From Myxococcota bacterium (GTDB taxonomy: Bacteria; Myxococcota_A; Bradymonadia; UBA7976; UBA1532): 56,753 nt of DNA. The notes beneath the pieces were generated by a model. The model was not told the DNA's origin and ran no database searches. It saw only the letters and a program-made list of their open reading frames with translations. Every line of letters begins with the position of its first letter. The first letter of the stretch is position 1. A program made the position numbers and the translations under genes. Location of the stretch: NCBI GenBank assembly GCA_963169045.1, contig CAUJDF010000062.1, forward strand, positions 1-56,753, in the 5' to 3' direction. This document shows positions 38,457 through 46,318 of this stretch, one piece after another.

Positions 38457-40544
38457 ATGTGGATCTGCCCCGAATGCCGGTCGATCTACGACGAGCCGGT
38501 GCCGACCTGCGAGCGCGACGCCACGCCGCTCGCCGAGGTCATGGCGCACCAGAGCCGCGCGCGCTATCCGCTGCTCGGCAAGATCGTCGGCGACCGCTAC
38601 CACCTCATCGGCGGCCTGGGGCAGGGCGGTCTCGGCACGGTCTACCTGGCCAAGCACCGCCACCTGAACCAGCTCTTCGCGGTGAAGTTCCTCGAGGTCG
38701 AGGCGATCGTCGCGCCGGGCGCCGACGACGAGGAGAACCTCAAGGAGCAGTACCGCAAGGACTTCCTCCGCGAGGCGCAGGTGGCCTCGCTCATCCGCCA
38801 CGACTCCGTGGTGCGGGTGAGCGACTTCGGCGAGCACGGGCGCATGCCCTTCCTCGTGATGGAGTACGTGCCCGGGCCGTCGCTGCTGTCGGTGCTCGGT
38901 CGCGAGGGGCGTTTCGAGCTCGCCGAGGCCCTGGCCATCGCGCGCCGCATCGCCGAGGCGCTCGACGCGTTCCACGAGCGGCGCCTCGTCCACCGGGACC
39001 TGAAGCCGGCCAACGTCATCCTCGATCCGCGCGGCAACGGGCGCCTGACCCTGGTCGACCTGGGTCTCGTCAAGGACCTGTCCGGCCCCGGCGGCAAGGC
39101 GTCGACGCACCCGCTCGCCCTGCGCGGCACCCCCGGCTACCTGGCGCCGGAGCAGGTGCCGGCCTGGGTGCTGGCGGGCGCCGGCGTGAAGAACCCCGGC
39201 GAGAAGCAGCCGGTCGACGCCCGCGTCGACCTCTACGCGCTGGGCGTGATCCTCTACGAGATGCTCGCCGGCGTGTCGCCCTACCCCGAGGGCAACAACA
39301 CGCAGGTCATCGTCTACACGTGCACCCGCGAGCCCATCCCGCTCTCGGCGGTCAAGCCGCGCGTGAACCTGCTGCCGGGCCTCGGCGAGCTCATCGCGGA
39401 CACGATGGCGCGCGACCCCGAGCGGCGCCCGCAGACGGCGGCCGACTTCCTCGAGCGCCTCGACCGCATCTCGATGGGCCTGGTGCAGTCCGGCTCGTGG
39501 CCGGCGGTGATGCTGCCGGACCGCGGCCGCCGCGAGACCGACGAGTCGCCGGCCGCCTCCGCCGAGCGCCGGCTGCTGCCGTCCGAGGCCCCCGCCGCCG
39601 CCCGCGCCGCGGCCGAGCCCTCCGAAGCGCCGGCGGCGCGCGTCTCGGCGAACGTGCTCCTGGCGCCCCCCGCCGGCGCGTCCCCGAGCGTCCCCGACGA
39701 GCGGTCGCCGCCCGACCTCTCGCTGCCGGGCGACGACGAGGAAGAGGAGACCGTCGTCTACGGCGACGTCGAGGCGCCGGTGTCGCGCCCCGGCGACGCG
39801 ACGGCGCTCGTGCCGGCCGTGGAGCGCGGCGACGACGAGGCGACGATGGAGGCCGACCTCGCCGACTCGATGGACGGCCTCTACGACGGCTCACCCGACT
39901 CGCTGCCGCCGTCCTCGGCCTCGGTCACGCAGGAGTCGCCGGCCATGATCGCCGCGACCCGGACGGCGCCGCCCGCGCGCGCGCCCGAGGCGCCGAGCCG
40001 CGCCCCCTGGATCGCGGCGGCGGCGATCCTCGCCGCCGCCGCGGCGGTCGTCTGGTGGCTCACGCAGCGCCCCGAGGAGGCCGCCCCTGTGCGCATCGCG
40101 GTCGGCGCCGACGCCGCGCCGCCGGTGGTCGCGGTGCCTTCGGCGCCCGACGAGGCGCTGCTGCCGGCCGATGCCATCGCCGGGCCACGCGACTTCGTGG
40201 CCCCCCGCGAAGCCGGTGACGCGATCGGAGAGCCGCCGTCCGGTGGTCGGCCGGCGCCGGCCAGCGTGCCCGCGGCGCCCCGGAGCGTCGCCACCGCCGA
40301 CAAGCCGAGCCCGTCGTCGGCGCTGGCCGGCCGGCCGGCGGCGCCCAGCGCCCCGCGGCCCCCGCCCCGCGCGTCCGCCGACGCGCTGCTCGATCGCGCC
40401 CGCCGCGCCTACGAGAGCATGGACGCCCCCCAGGCGCTCGAGCTGTACCGGCAGGCCTTCGCGCAGCTCCCCGCCGACCACCCGGAGTACTTCACCGTCC
40501 AGCAGCGCATCGAGGCGCTCGCCAAGCGCGTCGGCCCCAAGTAG
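38457..40544 (+). CDS. Hanks-type Ser/Thr protein kinase with zinc ribbon, TM segment and TPR-like tail
   Basis: This 695-residue protein begins with a zinc ribbon (MWICPECRSIYDEPVPTC). The kinase domain covers about 43-345: Gly-rich loop GGLGQGGLGTVYLAK, catalytic lysine in FAVKFLE, HRDLKPANVIL (active Asp near 180), DLG in VDLGLVKD in place of DFG, and GTPGYLAPEQ in the activation segment. The linker (about 365-515) is acidic and Pro/Ala-rich. One membrane helix (WIAAAAILAAAAAVVWWL, about 518-536) anchors it. The extracytoplasmic end has one TPR-like pair (LLDRARRAYESMDAPQALELY). The start 38457 puts the ribbon at the N-terminus, though an upstream in-frame ATG exists at 38418. The following TPR membrane protein and Gly-rich lipoprotein may be its partners. 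Confidence 0.9.
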   Translation: MWICPECRSIYDEPVPTCERDATPLAEVMAHQSRARYPLLGKIVGDRYHLIGGLGQGGLGTVYLAKHRHLNQLFAVKFLEVEAIVAPGADDEENLKEQYRKDFLREAQVASLIRHDSVVRVSDFGEHGRMPFLVMEYVPGPSLLSVLGREGRFELAEALAIARRIAEALDAFHERRLVHRDLKPANVILDPRGNGRLTLVDLGLVKDLSGPGGKASTHPLALRGTPGYLAPEQVPAWVLAGAGVKNPGEKQPVDARVDLYALGVILYEMLAGVSPYPEGNNTQVIVYTCTREPIPLSAVKPRVNLLPGLGELIADTMARDPERRPQTAADFLERLDRISMGLVQSGSWPAVMLPDRGRRETDESPAASAERRLLPSEAPAAARAAAEPSEAPAARVSANVLLAPPAGASPSVPDERSPPDLSLPGDDEEEETVVYGDVEAPVSRPGDATALVPAVERGDDEATMEADLADSMDGLYDGSPDSLPPSSASVTQESPAMIAATRTAPPARAPEAPSRAPWIAAAAILAAAAAVVWWLTQRPEEAAPVRIAVGADAAPPVVAVPSAPDEALLPADAIAGPRDFVAPREAGDAIGEPPSGGRPAPASVPAAPRSVATADKPSPSSALAGRPAAPSAPRPPPRASADALLDRARRAYESMDAPQALELYRQAFAQLPADHPEYFTVQQRIEALAKRVGPK

Positions 40545-40569
40545 TTCGCTCCGAATCGGGCAGCCAACG

Positions 40570-40575
40570 TAGAAT
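40570..40575 (+). promoter_or_regulatory. -10 element next to TPR-protein start (leaderless candidate)
   Basis: TAGAAT matches five of six bases of the -10 consensus and ends nine bases before the ATG at 40585. There is no purine-rich ribosome binding site between. The -35 region is not clear. A second promoter inside the kinase operon is suggested. Confidence 0.4.
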
Positions 40576-40584
40576 CGCGTCCCG

Positions 40585-41484
40585 ATGCCCCGCCCAAGGA
40601 CCAGTCGTCTCGCGACCGGCGCCCTGCTCGCGCTCGCCGCGCGTCCCGCGCTCGCCGACGACGTCCCGCCCGAATTCACGAAGCAATTCAACGAGCTGGC
40701 GCGTGCCGCCGAGGCGGCGCTCCGCGCGGAGGGCCCCGACGCGGCCATCCGGCTGTACGAAGAGGGGCTGCTCGGACCGCTTGGCGAGTACGGCCGGATC
40801 TCCTTGCGTCTCGGCCAGATCTACCAGCAGGCCGGGCGCAGCGCGGACGCCGCCGCCCACTACCGCGCCTGCCAGGACGACCCCCGCGTCGATGCCGTCG
40901 ACCGCGAGATGATCTGTCGGGACGGGTTCGACGCGGTGACGGCGCCGCTCGCCATCGACGGCCTGCCGCCGCGCGCGCGGGTGGTCGTGGTGGAGCCGGC
41001 ACGCTTCGCCGGCCCGTGGCGCGAGGGCGCGCGCCTGCCGCTCGGCCCCGCCCGGCTGGTGGTCGACGCGCCGGGCCGTCAACGCGCCGAGGCCGAGGTC
41101 CAGGTCGCGGCGCCGGAGACGCGCTGGGCTGCCGTGGTCGGGCCGCCCATCGAGAGCGTGATGCAGCTGCCCGTCGTGGTCTCGCCGCCCGCCGACGAAG
41201 AGCCGTCGGGGGCCGGCGGCAGCCCGTGGCCGGCCTTCGTCCTCGGCGGCGTCGGCCTGGGGCTCGTCGGCGGCGGCCTCTACCTCGGCTTCGGCAGCCA
41301 CGGCGCGCTCGACGACGCACGCGCGCGCCAGGCCGACGGCGGCTGTGGGGCCGACCACTGCCGCGGCGAGCTCGACGACGCTGCCGGGCGCGCGAAGCTC
41401 GCCGACGGCCTCTGGATCGGCGGCGCGGTCGTCGCCGCGGCCGGTCTCGTCTGGTACCTGCTCGACGACGGGGACGCCGAGTGA
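40585..41484 (+). CDS. TPR-containing membrane protein of unknown function
   Basis: This 299-residue protein has a signal sequence (SRLATGALLALAARPALADD) and a TPR-like helical region at about 30-115 (FTKQFNELARAAEAALRAEG, GRISLRLGQIYQQAGRSADAAAHYRAC). A beta-rich PEGA-like segment follows (ITIDGLPPRARVVVVEP-type, about 125-205). Two hydrophobic segments close the chain (PAFVLGGVGLGLVGGGLYLG; LWIGGAVVAAAGLVWYLL), flanking a small Cys-containing loop. This signal-TPR-PEGA-TM layout is common for proteins encoded beside Ser/Thr kinases in Myxococcota. Its stop overlaps the next start (GTGA). Confidence 0.72.
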   Translation: MPRPRTSRLATGALLALAARPALADDVPPEFTKQFNELARAAEAALRAEGPDAAIRLYEEGLLGPLGEYGRISLRLGQIYQQAGRSADAAAHYRACQDDPRVDAVDREMICRDGFDAVTAPLAIDGLPPRARVVVVEPARFAGPWREGARLPLGPARLVVDAPGRQRAEAEVQVAAPETRWAAVVGPPIESVMQLPVVVSPPADEEPSGAGGSPWPAFVLGGVGLGLVGGGLYLGFGSHGALDDARARQADGGCGADHCRGELDDAAGRAKLADGLWIGGAVVAAAGLVWYLLDDGDAE

Positions 41485-42686
41485 AGCGCCTGCTCGCCGC
41501 GATCGCGCTCACCGGCTGCTTCTCGAGCGCCAACTTCGACGTGTGCGAGAACGACTCGCAGTGCGGCTTCGGCTTCGAGTGCCTCTCGAACGCGTGCCAG
41601 CCCATCGTGGCGCTGCCCGACGCCGGGGACGAGCCGGACCGCGGCGCGCCGCCCGACGCCGGCCCGCGCGAGGACGCCGCGCCAGACGCGACGGGTGAGG
41701 GCGAGCGCGTGTTCGAGGGCGAGCTCGAGGAGGGCGTGCGCGCCATCGTCGAGCCCGGCCGGCGGGTGGTGCTCCGGGACGTGGTGGTGCGCGAGGGCTT
41801 CCTGAGCGTCGAGGCGCGCGAGATCGTCGTCGAGGGCGGCATCCGGGCCGACGGCGCCGGGCACCCCGGCGGCGGCGGCGGCGGCGGCGGCGCGGCGGGC
41901 CACACCGTGGCGGCGTTGCGCGGCGGGGACGGTCGACGGAACGGCGCGCGCGGATCGGCCAACGACGGCCCCACCGGCGGCGACGGCGGCGAAGGGGCCG
42001 AAGGCGCCGGACCGGCCCGGGGCGCCGGCGGCCCGGGCGGCGGGGCGGGCGGCCTCGAGGGGGGCGCCGGCGCCGACGGTCGCTGGGCGCCGGCTGCCTT
42101 CGACGCCTGTGGCTTCGCGGTCGGCTTCCGGCTCGGCAGCGGCGGCGGCGGCGGCGGCGGTGGGGGCGGCGGCACAGGCGACGGCTGTATCTCCGGCGGT
42201 GGCGGCGGCGGTGGTGGGGCCGGCGGGCCGGGCGGCGGCGCCGTCCACCTGCAGGCCGAGGCGCGCATCGTCGTGCGCGGATCGGTGTCCGCGCGCGGCG
42301 TCGGCCTCCTCGGCGGTCAGGCGGCGGCGGGGGCCGGCGGCGCGGCGTGCGCCGGCGGCGACACGCCCGAGACGTGCGCCGAGGGCTGCGACCCCGAGGC
42401 CAGCGGCGGCGGCGGACACGGCGGCGACGCGCCGTTCTCGGCCCAGAGCGGCGGCGAGGGCGGCGCGGCGGACGACGCCGAGGCCGGCGGGCGCGGCGGC
42501 GACGGCGGCGGGGGCGGGGGCGGCATGATCCGCCTCGTCGCCCCGGAGATCGCCTTCGAGGGCGGCGCGCGCCTCGACGTCGCCGGCAGCGCGGGCGAGG
42601 CCAACGGCGGCCTGGTCATGATCCGCGGCCGTCAGCAGGGCCAGGCTCAGGTCGAGGGCGCGGCCTTCCGATGCGAGGGCGAGTGA
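41481..42686 (+). CDS. Glycine-rich surface lipoprotein
   Basis: This 401-residue protein starts at GTG 41481, overlapping the upstream stop by four bases. MKRLLAAIALTGC is a lipoprotein signal (Cys13). A Cys-rich module with FDVCENDSQCGFGFECLSNAC and an Asp/Pro/Ala linker follow. A short beta segment (VFEGELEEGVRAIVEPGRRVVLRDVVV) leads into about 270 residues that are very rich in Gly, with runs of seven to eleven glycines broken by strands such as VHLQAEARIVVRGSVSARG and IRLVAPEIAFEGGARLDVAG. The strands look like a beta-helix or beta-roll with long Gly loops. Function is unknown; a surface or matrix role is plausible. Confidence 0.75.
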   Translation: MKRLLAAIALTGCFSSANFDVCENDSQCGFGFECLSNACQPIVALPDAGDEPDRGAPPDAGPREDAAPDATGEGERVFEGELEEGVRAIVEPGRRVVLRDVVVREGFLSVEAREIVVEGGIRADGAGHPGGGGGGGGAAGHTVAALRGGDGRRNGARGSANDGPTGGDGGEGAEGAGPARGAGGPGGGAGGLEGGAGADGRWAPAAFDACGFAVGFRLGSGGGGGGGGGGGTGDGCISGGGGGGGGAGGPGGGAVHLQAEARIVVRGSVSARGVGLLGGQAAAGAGGAACAGGDTPETCAEGCDPEASGGGGHGGDAPFSAQSGGEGGAADDAEAGGRGGDGGGGGGGMIRLVAPEIAFEGGARLDVAGSAGEANGGLVMIRGRQQGQAQVEGAAFRCEGE

Positions 42687-43057
42687 CGCTCGACGATCCG
42701 GCCCTCGTCCTCGTGGTGGACGACGACGACGACATCCACCTCCTCTTTCAGGCGGCGCTCCGGCGCAGCGCCTTCCGGGGGCGCGTGCGGGTGCGCGCGG
42801 CGCGCGACGGGCACGAGGCGATGGAGGCGCTCGAGGGCGCGGCCCCCGCGCTGGTGCTCTCCGACGTGCACATGCCGCGCATGGACGGTCCGTCGCTCCT
42901 GCGCGCCCTGCGCGCCGCAGGGCACGTGTCGCCGGTCGTCTTCATGGGGGCGCTGCCGGACGCGGCGCCGCCCGGCGTCCTGTGCGTCGACAAGGCCGAC
43001 CTCTTCGACGACTTCGACAACGTGTTCGGCCGGCTCCTGCCCCCGTTGAGAAACTAA
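42683..43057 (+). CDS. Stand-alone receiver-domain response regulator
   Basis: This 124-residue protein is a single CheY-like receiver domain: acidic pocket VLVVDDDDDIH, phosphorylation site LVLSDVHMPRMDG and the conserved lysine in CVDKADLF. The usual Thr/Ser at the end of beta4 is replaced by Gly (VVFMGALP), so signalling by the standard T-loop switch may be altered. The GTG start overlaps the previous stop by four bases (GTGA) with GAGGG upstream; an ATG four codons earlier (42671) is the alternative. There is no output domain and no kinase adjacent, so the partner is unknown. It ends three bases before a sigma-54 promoter match. Confidence 0.8.
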   Translation: MTLDDPALVLVVDDDDDIHLLFQAALRRSAFRGRVRVRAARDGHEAMEALEGAAPALVLSDVHMPRMDGPSLLRALRAAGHVSPVVFMGALPDAAPPGVLCVDKADLFDDFDNVFGRLLPPLRN

Positions 43058-43059
43058 CG

Positions 43060-43075
43060 CGGCACGATTCTTGCC
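43060..43075 (+). promoter_or_regulatory. Sigma-54 (RpoN) promoter match
   Basis: CGGCACGATTCTTGCC matches the -24/-12 consensus TGGCACG-N4-TTGC at all core bases except the leading T. The GG (43061-43062) and GC (43073-43074) are at the required spacing. Transcription would start near 43086 and give a leader of about 28 bases ahead of the TTG start at 43114. Whether an enhancer-binding protein site lies upstream cannot be told. Confidence 0.6.
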
Positions 43076-43113
43076 AGCCGTCCCCGCCGCAATTTCGTGG
43101 GGAGTACGGCACC

Positions 43114-45234
43114 TTGACGCTGCGGTGGAACTGGGCCGGGGCGCTCGCCCTGGTGATGCTCGCGAGCGGTTGTATCTCTCAGGAAGGCGAGGGCGAGGAC
43201 GGGCCCGAGGCCGACGCCGGCACGGCCGATGCTGCCCGCCCGGACGGCGCCGCCCATCCGGACGGCGGCGTCGAGGCCGACGCGGCGCTCCCGGCCGACG
43301 CGGCGCCGGAGCCCGACGCGGCGCCGCCCCCGCCGGCGTGCGACGACGAGGACGACCAGGCGCCGAACCAGTCGCCGCGCGCCGCGAAGCCCGTCGAGCC
43401 CGGCTTCTCGCGCGACGACCTCTACCTCTGCGGCGGCGCCCAGGACTGGTTCCGCGTGACGCTGGCCGCCGGCCAGGGGGTGAACGTCGCGCTCGCGGCC
43501 GACCCGCCCGAGACCGACCTCGACCTGGCGCTCACCGATCTCGAGGGCGCGCCGCTCGCGGAGAGCGCCGGCGAGGAGGGCGTCGAGAGCCTCGACTTCG
43601 TCGCGCCCGAGGGCGGCGACTTCCTCGTGCGCGTCACGGGCTACGGCGACGAGGAGTCGGCCTACTCGCTGACGATCAGCAGCGGCTGCCGCACCGACGA
43701 CAACTGCCCGGCGGGCTCGGCCTGCAACGTGATCGAGGGCATCTGCGAGCCGTTCGAGCGCGCCGACTGCGGGCGCGACGACCAGGAGCCCAACGACCTG
43801 AGCAACGAGGCGAAGCCGATCGCGCCCGGTGCGGCGATCGAAGCCGTCATCTGCGGCCCCGATCGCGACTGGTACGCGTTCGAGGTCGAGGCGGGCGCCT
43901 CGATCGACGTGCTCGTCGGCAGCGACGCCGGCAGCGACGTGGACTTCGTCGTGGTCGACGGCGCCACCGGCCGCCTCATGGGCGGCGCCGCCAACGACGC
44001 GCGGTTCAACCCCGAGCGCGCCACCGTTTCGTTCCTGCCGGCGGGCCGCTACCTCATCGGCGTGACGCTCGCCGCCGAGAACGACGCCGACGTCGACTAC
44101 CGCCTCGAGATCGCCGGCCGCTCGGGCCGCTGCGCGCTTGATCGCGACTGCGACGACCAGTCGCCGATCTGCGACGTCGAGGCGGGCACCTGCGCGCCGG
44201 TGCAGGGCGTGTCGCCCATCGGCGGCCGCTGCTCGCGCGGCGAGGACTGCGGCCCCGACGCCGAGGGCTGCTACGTCGGCGGTCCGGGCGGGCACGACAA
44301 CTATTGCACGGTGCAGTGCGAGGACGACGACGGGTGCGCCGCGGTCGGCCAGGACCTGGTGTGTGCGCGCTCGCGCGGCGGGGCGGTCTGCGCGCCGGCC
44401 TGCGCCTCGGACGACGACTGCGGCCGCACGCAGCGCTGCGACGGGGGCGTCTGCCGCCGCCGCGATCGCTGCGAGACGAGCGACGACTGCCGCGAGGGCG
44501 AGGTGTGCGTCGCCGGCGGCTTCGGCGGCGTCTGCAGCCTGCCGCTCCCGCCGCCCCAGTGCGGCATCGACGAGGGCCGCGAGCCCAACGAGACGCGGGC
44601 CCAGGCGACGGTGATCGAGCTCGGCGCGAGCATCCCCGGCATCTCGATCTGCGATCCCGACATGGACTGGTACCGCGTCACCGTGCCCGCCGAGGCCGCC
44701 GCCCAGGTGCTGCAGGTGCGCGTCGACTTCCGTCGCGGCGTCGACATCGACGTCTACCTGCAGGACGCGAACGGCAACGACGTGGGCGTGGCCGCCAGCG
44801 CCGACCGCAACCAGGAGGTCATCGAGGCGCGCTTCATCGCGCCGGGCGACTACCTGATCGCGGTCGACCAGTTCAGCAGCGACCGCCTCGAGGACACGGC
44901 CTACATCCTGTCGACGGCGGTCGAGCCGAACGACGAGCGCTGCACCGTCGCCGGCGGCGAGTGCAACGGCACGGATCCTTTGCGGATCACGTGCGACGAG
45001 GCCATCGGCGCGTGCCGCGCGCTCGAGGGCGACGGCCAGATCGCGCTCGGCGCGCTCTGCGACAGCAACGACGACTGCGGCGACGACGCCGAGGTCTGCT
45101 GGACGTTCGAGGGCGGCGAGCGCGGCCGCAACATCTGCACGACGACGTGCCAGTCGGACCGCGACTGCGCCGACGTGCCGAACACCACCTGCCAGGTCTT
45201 CGAGCAGCTGCAGGTCGCCGTCTGCCTGCCCTGA
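43114..45234 (+). CDS. Lipoprotein with three PPC-type domains and Cys-rich modules
   Basis: This 706-residue protein is best started at TTG 43114, which has GGGGAG nine bases upstream and gives MTLRWNWAGALALVMLASGC, a good lipoprotein signal (Cys20). After an Asp/Ala/Pro linker there are three bacterial pre-peptidase C-terminal-like (PPC) beta-sandwich domains. They begin EPN/APNQ and contain D-W-(F/Y)-(R/A)-V/F, e.g. CGGAQDWFRVTL, CGPDRDWYAFEV and CDPDMDWYRVTV; each ends in G-D/R-(F/Y)-L-(V/I)-x-V. Between them are Cys-rich modules (CRTDDNCPAGSACN; CETSDDCREGEVC). No protease catalytic domain is present. It is probably an exposed binding protein, under the predicted sigma-54 promoter. Confidence 0.8.
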   Translation: MTLRWNWAGALALVMLASGCISQEGEGEDGPEADAGTADAARPDGAAHPDGGVEADAALPADAAPEPDAAPPPPACDDEDDQAPNQSPRAAKPVEPGFSRDDLYLCGGAQDWFRVTLAAGQGVNVALAADPPETDLDLALTDLEGAPLAESAGEEGVESLDFVAPEGGDFLVRVTGYGDEESAYSLTISSGCRTDDNCPAGSACNVIEGICEPFERADCGRDDQEPNDLSNEAKPIAPGAAIEAVICGPDRDWYAFEVEAGASIDVLVGSDAGSDVDFVVVDGATGRLMGGAANDARFNPERATVSFLPAGRYLIGVTLAAENDADVDYRLEIAGRSGRCALDRDCDDQSPICDVEAGTCAPVQGVSPIGGRCSRGEDCGPDAEGCYVGGPGGHDNYCTVQCEDDDGCAAVGQDLVCARSRGGAVCAPACASDDDCGRTQRCDGGVCRRRDRCETSDDCREGEVCVAGGFGGVCSLPLPPPQCGIDEGREPNETRAQATVIELGASIPGISICDPDMDWYRVTVPAEAAAQVLQVRVDFRRGVDIDVYLQDANGNDVGVAASADRNQEVIEARFIAPGDYLIAVDQFSSDRLEDTAYILSTAVEPNDERCTVAGGECNGTDPLRITCDEAIGACRALEGDGQIALGALCDSNDDCGDDAEVCWTFEGGERGRNICTTTCQSDRDCADVPNTTCQVFEQLQVAVCLP

Positions 45235-45249
45235 CCGCTTCGCCGCGGC

Positions 45250-46227
45250 CTACTTCGCGTGGGCCGCGAACCACTCCCTGAAGGCATCGGTCGCGCTGGC
45301 CTCGCCGAGCAGCGGGGCGCCGACGGCGACGATCCGGGCGCGCCAGGCCTGCGTGGCGCCCGCCTCGTCGAGCAGCTGGCGCACGGTGCGCGCGCCCTCC
45401 ACGTCGAGCCAGGCGCGCACCTCGTCGACGAGCCCGTCGCGGATCTCCGGGCGCGCGATGTTGTGCGCGAGCACCTCGGGCAGCGTGCCGAGCAGGTCGT
45501 CGAGCGGCGCCTGGTGGACGGCGTCTGCGACCTTGCCCGTCTTCATCTTCAGCGCCTCTTCGAGGCCGGTGAGGTTCATGCGCCCGAGGCGCGCGGCGGT
45601 GTCGGGGCTGCTGGCGAGCGCCACGAGGCGGTCGAGCAGGAAGCTCATCGAGCCGTCGAGGAAGCCGCCGATGGCGCCGCGCAGCTGCGACTCGATCTGC
45701 CCCGAGATGCCGCCGAGCACGCCCTTGCCGAGGCTGCCGGCCAGGCCGAAGGCGCCGCGGCCCATCGCGCCGACGATGCCGCCGCCCGAGCCGCCCGGCT
45801 TGAGCATGGTCACGAAGCGGTCGAGCGTCTCTTCGACGATGCCGCGCAGCATGTGGCGCACGGCGTCCTGCTTCACCAGCCCCTCGAGGAACGCGCGGTT
45901 GAGCTTCACCGGCCGCGCCGCCAGGCTGCGCAGCTCGGCGATCGCCTCCGGGGTGAGCCAGTCCCTCACCACGTCGCCGCGCGCGTGGGCGCGGGTGCGC
46001 TCTCGATCGAACCAGGGGCGCAGGTGGTCGCGCACGAAGCGCTCCACGACCGCCGGCTGGAGGGCGCGCTCCACGTGGGCCAGCACGTCGTCGGGCGCGA
46101 CGTAGCGCGCCACGGGCTGGTCGACGGCGAAGTCGAACAGGAGGCCCACCAGCGCGCCAGAGGCCTCGGCGTCGGCGAACGCCTGGTACAGGTGGGTCAG
46201 CGCGCGGGGCGGCTTCGGGTCGGTCAT
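45250..46227 (-). CDS. Hypothetical mostly helical protein
   Basis: This 325-residue protein starts at ATG 46227 with GGGAG upstream; the frame is open 43 codons further but that segment is low-complexity and lacks a site. It contains many amphipathic helices (LTHLYQAFADAEASGALVGL, VERFVRDHLRPWFDRERT, LEGLVKQDAVRHMLRGIVEE). A Gly-rich central stretch (GGSGGGIVGAMGRGAFGLAG) could lie in or on a membrane. Repeated patterns of R-x-x-L-x-x-(I/L)-(V/L) suggest an alpha-solenoid-like build. No family is recognised. It is convergent with the PPC lipoprotein gene (15-base gap) and divergent from the SDR gene. Confidence 0.65.
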   Translation of the reverse strand: MTDPKPPRALTHLYQAFADAEASGALVGLLFDFAVDQPVARYVAPDDVLAHVERALQPAVVERFVRDHLRPWFDRERTRAHARGDVVRDWLTPEAIAELRSLAARPVKLNRAFLEGLVKQDAVRHMLRGIVEETLDRFVTMLKPGGSGGGIVGAMGRGAFGLAGSLGKGVLGGISGQIESQLRGAIGGFLDGSMSFLLDRLVALASSPDTAARLGRMNLTGLEEALKMKTGKVADAVHQAPLDDLLGTLPEVLAHNIARPEIRDGLVDEVRAWLDVEGARTVRQLLDEAGATQAWRARIVAVGAPLLGEASATDAFREWFAAHAK

Positions 46228-46318
46228 GGGCACTCCCTCGGGGGGTCGATGGAGGTCAGCGTAACCCATCGGAGACGCCGGCGCGCCTGACGAATCGAAT
46301 GCACACGAGGAGGACGAG

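Noticed and set aside
40688-42268. A minus-strand Pro-rich open frame opposite the Gly-rich lipoprotein
   Set aside because: Polyproline is simply the complement of GGC glycine codons; it has no signal or ribosome site.
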